A stretch of 64,000 nt of DNA, taken from Candidatus Margulisiibacteriota bacterium. Its GTDB lineage: Bacteria; Margulisbacteria; WOR-1; O2-12-FULL-45-9; XYB2-FULL-48-7. Made by a program: the position numbers and the translations under genes. Positions within the stretch are counted from its first letter, which is position 1; every line of letters starts with the position of its first letter. Below the pieces are notes generated by a model that searched no databases, was not told the origin of the DNA, and was given only the letters and a program-made list of their open reading frames with translations. Shown piece after piece: positions 1-7,431 of this stretch. The stretch spans positions 205,162 to 269,161 of the forward strand of contig JBAZTH010000003.1 in the NCBI GenBank assembly GCA_041661965.1. Direction: 5' to 3'.

Positions 1-1216
1 CCAAGCCCCAAAAAACTTTGGCGACCCGCAGGGTGTTTTGGACGACCGGCTCCGACAGGTCTCCGCCGGGAGGAGAGACCGAGCCGATGATGGTCAGGGA
101 GCCTTCCCGTTCGGGGGTTCCTTGGCAAGTGCCGTAGCCGGAACGTTCATAAAAATCGGCCAGCCGCGATCCCAGGTAGGCCGGATAGCCTTCTTCTCCC
201 GGCATCTCTTCCAGGCGGCCCGACATTTCGCGCAAAGCTTCCGCCCAGCGCGAAGTTGAGTCGGCAAAGAGGGCGACGTGGTAGCCCATGTCGCGGTAAT
301 ATTCGGCGATCGCCGCGCCGGTGTAGACCGAAGCTTCGCGGGCGGCAATCGGCATGTTCGAGGTGTTGGCGATCAGGATGGTCCGCTCCATCAGCGGCCG
401 GCCGGATTTTGGGTCTTTTAGTTCCGGGAATTCTTTAAGGACGTCGGTCATTTCATTGCCGCGTTCGCCGCAGCCGACGTAAACAATGAGGTCGGCATCG
501 GACCACTTGGCGAACTGGTGCTGGATCACGGTCTTGCCGGCGCCAAAAGGTCCCGGGACGCAAGCCGCTCCCCCTTTGCCGATCGGAAAGAGGGTGTCGA
601 CGACCCGCTGGCCCGTGACCAGCGGGACGGAAACCGGTTTTTTCTTGGCCAGCTGGCGTCTTTTGCGGACCGGCCATTTTTGTAACAGCGTAATTTGCCG
701 GCCGGCGACCACGGCGATCGTTTCTTCGAGGGTGAACTGGCCGCTTTTGATCTCGTCAACCTGGCCGGCGACTCCCGGCGGGACCATGATCTTAAGAGTG
801 ACGAGCGGCGTTTCTTGGACCGTCCCCAAAATATCGCCTTCACGGACCTGTTCTCCTTTGGCGACGACCGGGCTGAATTCCCAGCGGCGGTCGCGGGCGA
901 GCGGCAAGACGTTTATCCCCCGGGGAATAAAAGCGCCGGCCTGTTCTTTGATCTTATCGAGAGGGCGCTGGATCCCGTCGAAAATTGCGCCGATCATGCC
1001 GGGGCCGAGTTCGACCGACAGCGGGGCGCCGGTCGATTCGACCGGGTCGCCGACCTTAAGGCCGGCGGTCTCTTCATAGACTTGAATGGAAGCTTTTTTC
1101 CCCCGCAGTTCGATGACTTCGCCGATCAGGCGCTGGGGACCGACCAAAACCAGGTCGGCTTTTTTGACGTTCTCCATCTCGGCGATCACTAAGGGACCGG
1201 CAACTTTTATTATCAT
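1..1216 (-). CDS. atpA: V-type ATP synthase subunit A, catalytic (partial at left edge)
   Basis: Catalytic ATP-binding subunit of the V1/A1 head. The frame is open from the ATG at 1216 to the window edge, giving about 405 of the usual 580-600 residues. The N-terminus (MIIKVAGPLVIAEM) is typical of the family. The Walker A motif PGPFGAGKT lies at about residues 221-229 (near position 540), and the long non-homologous insert that separates A from B subunits precedes it. The start overlaps the stop of subunit F by ATGA, so the two are probably translationally coupled. Subunits B and D would be expected past the left edge. Identity is near certain; only the C-terminal part is unseen. Confidence 0.95.
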   Translation of the reverse strand, partial: MIIKVAGPLVIAEMENVKKADLVLVGPQRLIGEVIELRGKKASIQVYEETAGLKVGDPVESTGAPLSVELGPGMIGAIFDGIQRPLDKIKEQAGAFIPRGINVLPLARDRRWEFSPVVAKGEQVREGDILGTVQETPLVTLKIMVPPGVAGQVDEIKSGQFTLEETIAVVAGRQITLLQKWPVRKRRQLAKKKPVSVPLVTGQRVVDTLFPIGKGGAACVPGPFGAGKTVIQHQFAKWSDADLIVYVGCGERGNEMTDVLKEFPELKDPKSGRPLMERTILIANTSNMPIAAREASVYTGAAIAEYYRDMGYHVALFADSTSRWAEALREMSGRLEEMPGEEGYPAYLGSRLADFYERSGYGTCQGTPEREGSLTIIGSVSPPGGDLSEPVVQNTLRVAKVFWGL

Positions 1217-1488
1217 ATTAATCCTTCCGCTAATTCTAGCCCCAGACTTCCCCGGTGGTCGGGGAGCAAGACGACATTGAGCCCTTTCTTTTCCGCTGTT
1301 TCGATCAGGGTGGTCATTTCCCGGGCCAGCCGTTCGGTCACGAAAATAATGTCGTGCTCGCCGCCGGCGGTCAATTTTTCCAAGTCCCGGCAGGAATGAT
1401 CGAGCGAACTGCAGGGGAAAATGTCGATCCCGCTTAAAGCGAGCGGTTCGAGCATTTCCTTAGGGCCGATAAAGGCGATCTTAGACAT
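1213..1488 (-). CDS. atpF: V-type ATP synthase subunit F
   Basis: Small central-stalk subunit of 91 residues, normal length for the family. It begins MSKIAFIGPKEMLEPLALSG, a Rossmann-like start usual for NtpF/AhaF, with FVTERLA in the middle. It overlaps subunit C by 8 nt upstream and subunit A by 4 nt downstream. Position between C and A is the standard order I-K-E-C-F-A-B-D. The gene symbol follows V-type nomenclature and should not be confused with F-type atpF. Confidence 0.9.
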   Translation of the reverse strand: MSKIAFIGPKEMLEPLALSGIDIFPCSSLDHSCRDLEKLTAGGEHDIIFVTERLAREMTTLIETAEKKGLNVVLLPDHRGSLGLELAEGLI

Positions 1489-2182
1489 AAATCAGTCTCT
1501 CCTTGATCAATTGCGAAGGAATCTTCTGCAGTTTGGCCGTCATGATCAGGCGGATCATTTTTTGTTCCTGCTCCCTGGCGAATAAAAAGCCGAGGAGAGG
1601 CTCGATCCCGAAAGTCAGATATTTCGCTTCTTTCATGATCGAAAAAAGGTGATTGTCGGTCTCCCGCTCCAGCGCGAAGAGACTGCCGCTGCGCCGGTAC
1701 TCTTCAAGTCCGGCGGTGACCGGCCGAGCGAAAGCGGTGAACCGGTAGTGTTCGATTATTTGGTCGGGATCGCTTTTTTCTTTCAACAGGGAGAGCTTTA
1801 ATCGGTTAAGGGTCGCGTAAGCGAGAACATATCGGCGGAAGAGCGGGCTTTGGACCCGGCCGGCGGTTTTTTCCAGCTGGACGAGATAATCACCGAGCGA
1901 CAGATCGGAGTATTTCAGCCACATCGCGGCCAGGCTTTCCTCTCCAGGGGCGAGCGAGTCGAGCAGGGCTTTGGTCGAGGACAGTTCCTGGCGGAGCAGG
2001 GCTTCGAAATCAAAAGAGTGCTCCAGTTTATCGATCTCGGCGGCGTGGAAAGGATTTTCCCGCAAGATCAGGAACGCGCTGTCTTGGTCCGGCGCTTCCG
2101 TCAGGCGGAGGAGGTGGCTGGCGTCGAGCAGTTGCGTTTCGAGCGAACGGATCCGGCCGATAGCGTAAGCGAATTTAACCAT
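1481..2182 (-). CDS. atpC: V-type ATP synthase subunit C (AC39 family)
   Basis: 233-residue central-stalk socket subunit (vATP-synt_AC39) that joins the rotor shaft to the K ring. It starts MVKFAYAIGRIRSLETQLL, a usual N-terminus, and is all helical with ALERETDNHLFSIMKEAK and GIEPLLGFLFAREQE, which match the conserved C-terminal core (E.D......A....FG.EP...F...KE.E). It is somewhat shorter than the roughly 330 residues common in this family. It overlaps subunit E by 8 nt upstream and F by 8 nt downstream, which implies tight coupling. Confidence 0.88.
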   Translation of the reverse strand: MVKFAYAIGRIRSLETQLLDASHLLRLTEAPDQDSAFLILRENPFHAAEIDKLEHSFDFEALLRQELSSTKALLDSLAPGEESLAAMWLKYSDLSLGDYLVQLEKTAGRVQSPLFRRYVLAYATLNRLKLSLLKEKSDPDQIIEHYRFTAFARPVTAGLEEYRRSGSLFALERETDNHLFSIMKEAKYLTFGIEPLLGFLFAREQEQKMIRLIMTAKLQKIPSQLIKERLIYV

Positions 2183-2498
2183 AAAGAAGTTTGATAACCT
2201 CGCTCTCTTTGTTTTCCCTGACCGCGTCGCTTAGGCCGGCGAAAACCTGATCGATCAGCCGGTGCTTTTCTTCCAGCAATTTTTGTTTGGCCAGAAGCCT
2301 GGCTGGAACGACGATCGCTTTTCGCTCTTCCTCGCTTTGGAGACGGGCCGCTGCCAGGATCGACTGGCGTCGCGTTTCGGCTTGTTGGGTTGCCGCCGCG
2401 CCGATCTTGGCGCTTTCCCGAGTCCCATCCTCTCTGATCGCCAGGGCTTTGGCCCTGGCTTCGGCGAGGATCTTTTCTTCTATCTCTTTCAACCCCAT
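2175..2498 (-). CDS. atpE: V-type ATP synthase subunit E, short form (peripheral stalk helix only)
   Basis: Only 107 residues, where bacterial and archaeal E subunits usually have about 185-200. The visible part is the long N-terminal helix (EIEEKILAEARAKALAI, then heptad-like Ala/Glu/Arg-rich sequence to VIKLLYG) that pairs with subunit H in the peripheral stalk. The C-terminal globular domain that contacts the A3B3 head is absent. No room exists for it: the stop lies inside the start of subunit C, and K ends 1 nt upstream. A frameshift is not obvious because the downstream frame is fully used by C. Identity rests on position, length of helix and composition. Confidence 0.78.
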   Translation of the reverse strand: MGLKEIEEKILAEARAKALAIREDGTRESAKIGAAATQQAETRRQSILAAARLQSEEERKAIVVPARLLAKQKLLEEKHRLIDQVFAGLSDAVRENKESEVIKLLYG

Positions 2499-2499
2499 C

Positions 2500-2970
2500 T
2501 TAGATCTTGATCCAGGAGACCATTAAGATTGTGGCCAAAAGTCCCAAGACCGCGTAAGTTTCGACCATTGCCGGGAGGATGATCGCTTTACCGAGTTCAT
2601 CGGGGCGTTTGGCGATAAAGAAAATACTGGCGGCTGATGCTCGTCCCTGGTAGTAGGCGGAGACGAAACCAGCCAGGCCGACCGGGATCCCGGCGGCGAG
2701 AAGCTGTAAACCGGCCGAAAGTGGAATGGGGGCGCCGCCGCCCACGATATAGACCTTTAACATTATATAAAAAGCGCCCAGAAAGCCGTAAAAACCCTGG
2801 GTGCCAGGGAGAGCGAGCAGGACCAGGACCTTGCCGAATTTTTCCGGGTCTTCGCTCAAAACACCGCCGGCCGCTTCGGCCGCGATCGAGATCCCCCAGG
2901 CGGAACCCATCGCTCCAAAAACTGCCGCGAATGTCGCGCCAAACAATGCCAGGGCCAAACCAATAGTCAT
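2500..2970 (-). CDS. atpK: V-type ATP synthase subunit K (membrane rotor ring, sodium type)
   Basis: 156-residue duplicated-hairpin proteolipid with four membrane helices, forming the rotor ring. The ion-binding glutamate is in the second hairpin (PAMVETYA, E137). The first hairpin has LPGTQG (L54, T57, Q58) and helix 3 has YYQGR (Q108). These match the sodium ligands of Enterococcus hirae NtpK (L61, T64, Q65, Q110, E139); the Q108 to E137 spacing of 29 is identical. I therefore infer sodium coupling. A strong Shine-Dalgarno (AGGAGG) precedes the ATG. It sits between I and E in the operon. Confidence 0.92.
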   Translation of the reverse strand: MTIGLALALFGATFAAVFGAMGSAWGISIAAEAAGGVLSEDPEKFGKVLVLLALPGTQGFYGFLGAFYIMLKVYIVGGGAPIPLSAGLQLLAAGIPVGLAGFVSAYYQGRASAASIFFIAKRPDELGKAIILPAMVETYAVLGLLATILMVSWIKI

Positions 2971-2986
2971 GATTCTTCCTCCTTGT

Positions 2987-4933
2987 TTATTTGGGACTTA
3001 TTATAGTATACGCGGTTTCGCGACGAAAGGGCTTAAACGCTTTGCCGCCCCCTTCGTAGAACTTGCCGAAAAACTCGACCAGCTGGAGCCTGGCGGAATG
3101 GACAAACGCCCCCAGGACCGAGATGACCAGGTTGAAGAGATGCCCAACGAGCAAGACCGCGGCCATTATAATGTAACCGAGGATCGGGACGCTCCCCCGG
3201 GTCAGGTCGGCGATGATATTAATGACCATGCCGATGATCGAAGTCGTCATCATCAGCGCCAGCAGACGGGAGTAGGAGAGGGTGTCGCCGAGAAAGCTGG
3301 TTGTTCGATAAAGGCTCAAGATCCCGCTGACTGCTTTTTTCAAGAGACCGCGTTCGTTCCGGCCCTGGGTCAGGACCAACCCCGTTGCGCCGGCGATCGC
3401 CAGGCGGCTGAACAACAGACTTGTTTCCCGGCCGAGGGCGGTGGTTACCCCGTACAAGACCAGGGCGAGCAGGAAAAAGATCCAGAGGCCGTAATCGAAG
3501 AGCCCGTTTAAGTACTCGCCGTTTTTTAGCTTCCAGTAGAGGCCGAGCGCCAGGCCGGTGATGATCTGGACCAGGCCGAGGAGCAAAGAGATGATCAGCA
3601 TGTTCAAAGGGTTCTTGACCGGGTCGATCAGCTGGACGCTTTTTAGCGGGCCGCCGATCGACGGCGGGAGGGAATCAAGGCTGACGGCAAAATAACTGCC
3701 GGTGATGACGCCGGCAAAGACGGTCGCGATCCCGCCCCAGAAGAGAAGGTTGAGCAGATTCTTTCCTCCTTCGCTCAAGGTCAGGGTCCTTTGGTAGTAG
3801 ACGGCGATCCCGGCCAGGATCAGGCCGTAGCCGACATCGGAGAGGCAAAGGGCGAAAAATAAAATAAAGAAAAAGGCGAGCGGCCCGGACGGGTCCATAT
3901 CGCCGGGGGAGGGGGAGCCGAATATTTTAGTGATCAGTTCGAACGGGGTGAAGATCCCGGGATTTTCAATCAGCGAGGGGGGCTGTTCTTTCGGGTCCGG
4001 TCCGATCTCCCGCACGGCGATCAGTTTGTCACGTTGCTCGAGATCGGCTTTGAGTTTCGGCAGTTGTTTTTTCGGCAGCCAGCCGGTCAGGATGAAAGTC
4101 CGTTCGGTGTGGGCCAGTTGTTCCCCGGCCAGCCGTTCGCCGTTCTTTTGAAGATAATAGTCGTAAACATAGGTCAGCCGCTTCTTGTGTTTGATCAAAC
4201 CGGCCAGTTCATGGTTGAAAGCGTTCCTTTCGGCGGCGGTTTTTTTAAGCAGGCCGTCGAGCTGTTTGGTCTCGTCCGCCGGGGTTAATTTAGAACTGGG
4301 GAGAGAGATCTTTTCCAGCTTAAATTCGTCGAATAAAGCGTTAACCGCTCCAGCTTCCTGATCGGTCGCGATCAGGAAAAGATAAATGGTTTTATCGCCG
4401 CCGACAACTTCCAGGTGTCCGGCGGCCAGCTTTTTGACCGCCCCGGTCAAATCGTCCAGGACTTTGGCGCGGCAGCTGCCGGCTAAAATAATTATTTGCT
4501 CGCGGCTGCGGAGCGAATCGAGCGGCACCCGGACCTTGGTAAATGGCAGAAGAAGCCGGCGGTCGGCCAAAAGTTTTCCTTCCAGGTTCTTGAGGTTGGC
4601 CAGTTCATTGCCGATCCGATTGAGGCCGGCGATCACCTCCCGCCAATTGAATTCTTTGGCGGTTTGGCGGAGAAATTCGCCGCTGATCGTTTCTTTGTAC
4701 GGAGCGAAACTTTCGATGAAACTTTTTTTGACTCCCGCCGCTGTGTCCAGCGCGGCAATGGCCGCTTTTAGTTCCAATAAGTAAAGTTCGAAATTTTCTG
4801 TGGCGGTGGTCGACTGGCCCAATGGGAGCGGGGCGATCTGCATGACCCCGGCTTCCTGGAGAAAATTAAGGAGCGGTTCGCGGCGGTCAAGGTGGCCGAT
4901 GACCGCCACTTTTTGCATCGCGATCAGCGACAT
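2987..4933 (-). CDS. atpI: V-type ATP synthase subunit I (a-subunit/stator)
   Basis: 648 residues, normal length. The N-terminal half is soluble and helical (stator arm). The C-terminal half has about seven or eight membrane helices starting near FFFILFFALCLSDVGYGLI. The conserved stretch HSARLQLVEFFGKFYEGGGK near the C-terminus carries the essential arginine that faces the K-ring glutamate. FLGDTLSYSRLLALMM is another family signature. The start overlaps subunit H by 10 nt (GGAATT ATG inside the H reading frame). Ion specificity is set mainly by the ring, see subunit K. Confidence 0.94.
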   Translation of the reverse strand: MSLIAMQKVAVIGHLDRREPLLNFLQEAGVMQIAPLPLGQSTTATENFELYLLELKAAIAALDTAAGVKKSFIESFAPYKETISGEFLRQTAKEFNWREVIAGLNRIGNELANLKNLEGKLLADRRLLLPFTKVRVPLDSLRSREQIIILAGSCRAKVLDDLTGAVKKLAAGHLEVVGGDKTIYLFLIATDQEAGAVNALFDEFKLEKISLPSSKLTPADETKQLDGLLKKTAAERNAFNHELAGLIKHKKRLTYVYDYYLQKNGERLAGEQLAHTERTFILTGWLPKKQLPKLKADLEQRDKLIAVREIGPDPKEQPPSLIENPGIFTPFELITKIFGSPSPGDMDPSGPLAFFFILFFALCLSDVGYGLILAGIAVYYQRTLTLSEGGKNLLNLLFWGGIATVFAGVITGSYFAVSLDSLPPSIGGPLKSVQLIDPVKNPLNMLIISLLLGLVQIITGLALGLYWKLKNGEYLNGLFDYGLWIFFLLALVLYGVTTALGRETSLLFSRLAIAGATGLVLTQGRNERGLLKKAVSGILSLYRTTSFLGDTLSYSRLLALMMTTSIIGMVINIIADLTRGSVPILGYIIMAAVLLVGHLFNLVISVLGAFVHSARLQLVEFFGKFYEGGGKAFKPFRRETAYTIISPK

Positions 4934-5220
4934 AATTCCCTGGCCGCCTCAATTTTGGGGGCGGTGAGCTGGTTTAACTGTTCGATCTGCCGGCGGTTTT
5001 CGGCTTCGAGCGCCGCTTTTTCCGCCCGGGCGGCTTCTTTCGCGTTTTCGATCAAGGTGGCCGCTTCTTTTTTAGCGGCGGCTTCGGTTTCGAGGAGGAG
5101 CTGTTCGGCCTGCTTCTGCGCGTGAATAACGGCGAGAATTTTGGCTTTTTCAGCCGCAGTGACGATCTCCGCTGCTTGCGTTTCGATCGAGGTCAATTGT
5201 TCAAAAAGAGCTTGGGGCAT
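4924..5220 (-). CDS. V-type ATP synthase subunit H/G (peripheral stalk coiled coil)
   Basis: About 98 residues from the ATG at 5220 (MPQALFEQL); an upstream GTG at 5250 would add ten residues (NTICYNSPI) that do not look conserved, so I prefer the inner start. The protein is one long coiled coil rich in Ala, Glu and Lys (AAEIVTAAEKAKILAVI, TLIENAKEAARAEKAALEAE), as in AhaH/NtpG, which pairs with subunit E as the peripheral stalk. It is the first gene of the ATPase operon and overlaps subunit I by 10 nt. A TACAAT box lies 9 nt before the ATG and no Shine-Dalgarno is visible. Confidence 0.75.
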   Translation of the reverse strand: MPQALFEQLTSIETQAAEIVTAAEKAKILAVIHAQKQAEQLLLETEAAAKKEAATLIENAKEAARAEKAALEAENRRQIEQLNQLTAPKIEAARELCR

Positions 5221-5251
5221 GATGGGTGAATTGTAACATATTGTGTTCACC

Positions 5252-5280
5252 TTGTGTCATTGTTCCGCTTAAGATATAAT
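5252..5280 (+). promoter_or_regulatory. Promoter of the wecA-pyrG operon
   Basis: TTGTGT (5252-5257), a 17-nt spacer and a perfect TATAAT (5275-5280). The expected start of transcription at about 5287 lies only about 5 nt before the wecA ATG at 5292, and no Shine-Dalgarno is present, so the mRNA is close to leaderless. The V-ATPase operon starts divergently within 70 nt. Confidence 0.75.
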
Positions 5281-5291
5281 GTACTTCCAGA

Positions 5292-6245
5292 ATGCATATA
5301 TTTCTACCGAGCTTTCTGGTTGCTCTAATAATAACCATAATTTGCACCCCCATAGTCCGAAAAGTCGCCTTAAAGATAGGCGCCGTCGACCGTCCCAATG
5401 CCCGCAAGATCCATACGGAAAATATTCCGCGTATCGGCGGGGTCGCTATTTATACCGGTTTCCTGATAGCGATAACCTTTGGCCTGATCACCGCTTATTT
5501 TACCGGCGTCCATCTCAATCCCCGGCCGATCATCGGCCTTTTGGCCGGCGGGACGATCGTTTTCCTGTCCGGTTTGAAGGATGACCTGATGGGGTCCCGT
5601 CCTTTAACTAAGCTGATCTGGCAAACCGTCGGAGCGGCGGTCGCGATCTATTTTGGGGTCGAGATCTCCTTCTTTTCCAATCCCTTTAACGGAATCATCC
5701 CGCTCGGTTTTGTCGCCATCCCGCTGACCATTCTCTGGCTGGTCGGGATGACCAACGCGATCAACCTGATCGACGGCTTAGACGGCCTGGCGACCGGGGT
5801 GATCGCCATTTCGGCCGGGACCCTCTTCTTTGTCGCTTTGCGGACCCACCAAATGGAGGCGGCCCTTTTTATTGTCGCCATTGCCGGCGCGGCGCTCGGT
5901 TTTTTAAAATACAACTTTTTTCCCGCTTCGATCTTCTTGGGCGATTCGGGGAGTTATTTTCTCGGTTTTATCGTCGCCGCCGCTTCGATCATCGGGGTTT
6001 TTAAGACCACGCTGGTCGTGGCGCTGATCGTCCCGCTCCTGATCCTCGGAGTGCCGATCTTTGACACGACTTTCGCCATTCTCCGCCGGTTAAAGGAGAA
6101 GAAAAATCCTTTTGCCGCGGACAATAAACACATCCATCATCTTCTGGTCCGGGCCGGTCTGACCCAGCGTGAAGCGGTCATGTCGATCTATATCGTTTGT
6201 TTTTTGTTAAGCGCGACCGCGTTGATCATGTCGTTGCAGAGATAA
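5292..6245 (+). CDS. wecA: UDP-GlcNAc:undecaprenyl-phosphate GlcNAc-1-phosphate transferase (WecA/TagO family)
   Basis: 317-residue polytopic membrane enzyme of the MraY/WecA family. It transfers a sugar-1-phosphate from UDP-GlcNAc to undecaprenyl phosphate at the inner face of the cytoplasmic membrane, starting a cell-surface polymer. Visible signatures are INLIDGLDGLATG (catalytic Asp motif), FLGDSGS, and KNPFAADNKHIHHLL, the His-rich loop that separates WecA/TagO from MraY. The first gene of a plus-strand operon, followed 34 nt later by the UDP-GlcNAc 2-epimerase gene, so the polymer probably contains ManNAc. Sugar specificity cannot be read from sequence alone. Confidence 0.9.
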   Translation: MHIFLPSFLVALIITIICTPIVRKVALKIGAVDRPNARKIHTENIPRIGGVAIYTGFLIAITFGLITAYFTGVHLNPRPIIGLLAGGTIVFLSGLKDDLMGSRPLTKLIWQTVGAAVAIYFGVEISFFSNPFNGIIPLGFVAIPLTILWLVGMTNAINLIDGLDGLATGVIAISAGTLFFVALRTHQMEAALFIVAIAGAALGFLKYNFFPASIFLGDSGSYFLGFIVAAASIIGVFKTTLVVALIVPLLILGVPIFDTTFAILRRLKEKKNPFAADNKHIHHLLVRAGLTQREAVMSIYIVCFLLSATALIMSLQR

Positions 6246-6279
6246 AAGAAGCTTAAAGCTGTAAGCTGGAGAATAATAT

Positions 6280-7431
6280 ATGAACAAGAAAAAAGTAATG
6301 TTTGTGTTCGGGACCAGGCCGGAAGCCATTAAAATGGCGCCGGTGATCAAGGAATGCGGCAAATACCAGGATTTTTTAGAGATCCTGGTGGTCGTGACCG
6401 GTCAGCATCGCCAGATGCTCGATCAGGTCCTGCGGCTTTTTGAGATCGATCCCGATTACGATCTCGGCATTATGGAAGCCAACCAAACGCTGACCAGTAT
6501 CGTGACCAAAACCCTGAAGGGGACCGAGGAGATCATCCTCAACGAACGGCCGGACCTGATCCTGGTGCAAGGGGACACCTCAACCGCTTTTGCCGCCGGC
6601 TTGTCGGCTTTTTATTACAAAGTGCCGCTGGGGCATATTGAGGCCGGTTTGCGGACTTTCGACAAGTGGCAGCCTTATCCGGAAGAGATCAACCGGAAGC
6701 TGTTAACTTCCCTGGCCGATCTTCATTTTCCGCCGACCAAAAGCGCCATGGACAATCTGCTTCGGGAACAGGTTCCCCGCGAAGAGATCTCTTTGACCGG
6801 GAACACGGTGATCGATGCCTTGCTGGAAGTGGCCAAGCGGGACTTTAACCTTGCCTCGATCGGGATCCGCTTGACGCCGGGGAAAAAGATCGTCCTGGTC
6901 ACCACCCACCGCCGGGAAAACTGGGGGGCGCCCCTGCGCGGGATCTGTACCGCGATCAAAATCATCGCCGAACGCTTTCACGAGCAAGTTGAGATCGTTC
7001 TGCCGGTCCACAAAAATCCGACCGTTTCCAACGTCGTCAACGAGATTTTAGGCAAGGTTTCCAATGTTTTGTTGACCGAGCCGCTTGATTACGAACCGTT
7101 CATTCATCTTCTTAAAGCAAGCTACCTGGTCCTGACCGACTCCGGCGGGGTTCAGGAAGAAGCCCCGTCGCTCGGCAAGCCGGTCCTGGTCATGCGCGAT
7201 AAGACCGAGCGGCCGGAAGCGGTCCTGGCCGGGACGGTCAAGCTGGTTGGGGCCGATACCGACATGATTGTCGCGGAAGCGAGCAAGCTATTGGGGGATG
7301 AGGCGGAGTACGCGAAGATGTCGCAAGCGGCCAACCCGTACGGCGACGGCCGCGCCTCTTCCCGCATTATCTATTCGATCCTCCACTACTTTGGCATGGC
7401 CGATAACGGACCGGAGGAATTCAATGCATAA
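6280..7431 (+). CDS. wecB: UDP-N-acetylglucosamine 2-epimerase (non-hydrolysing)
   Basis: 383 residues, normal for WecB/MnaA, which interconverts UDP-GlcNAc and UDP-ManNAc in the cytosol. It begins MNKKKVMFVFGTRPEAIKMA, the family's usual N-terminus. GHIEAGLRTFDKWQPYPEE, VTTHRRENWG and LTDSGGVQEEAPSLGKPVL are the diagnostic substrate-binding stretches. Shine-Dalgarno GGAG lies 9 nt before the ATG. Its last 8 nt overlap murA. With wecA it can make ManNAc-containing linkage units of secondary wall polymers. Confidence 0.95.
   Translation: MNKKKVMFVFGTRPEAIKMAPVIKECGKYQDFLEILVVVTGQHRQMLDQVLRLFEIDPDYDLGIMEANQTLTSIVTKTLKGTEEIILNERPDLILVQGDTSTAFAAGLSAFYYKVPLGHIEAGLRTFDKWQPYPEEINRKLLTSLADLHFPPTKSAMDNLLREQVPREEISLTGNTVIDALLEVAKRDFNLASIGIRLTPGKKIVLVTTHRRENWGAPLRGICTAIKIIAERFHEQVEIVLPVHKNPTVSNVVNEILGKVSNVLLTEPLDYEPFIHLLKASYLVLTDSGGVQEEAPSLGKPVLVMRDKTERPEAVLAGTVKLVGADTDMIVAEASKLLGDEAEYAKMSQAANPYGDGRASSRIIYSILHYFGMADNGPEEFNA

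Noticed and set aside
2175..2498. Frameshift or pseudogene explanation for the short E subunit
   Set aside because: The stop overlaps the intact start of subunit C and no continuation of E is visible in any frame, so a genuine short gene is more likely. Recorded as a finding instead.
7268..7423. Longer murA start
   Set aside because: The added residues are wecB codons in another frame. GGAGG and the family N-terminus support 7424.
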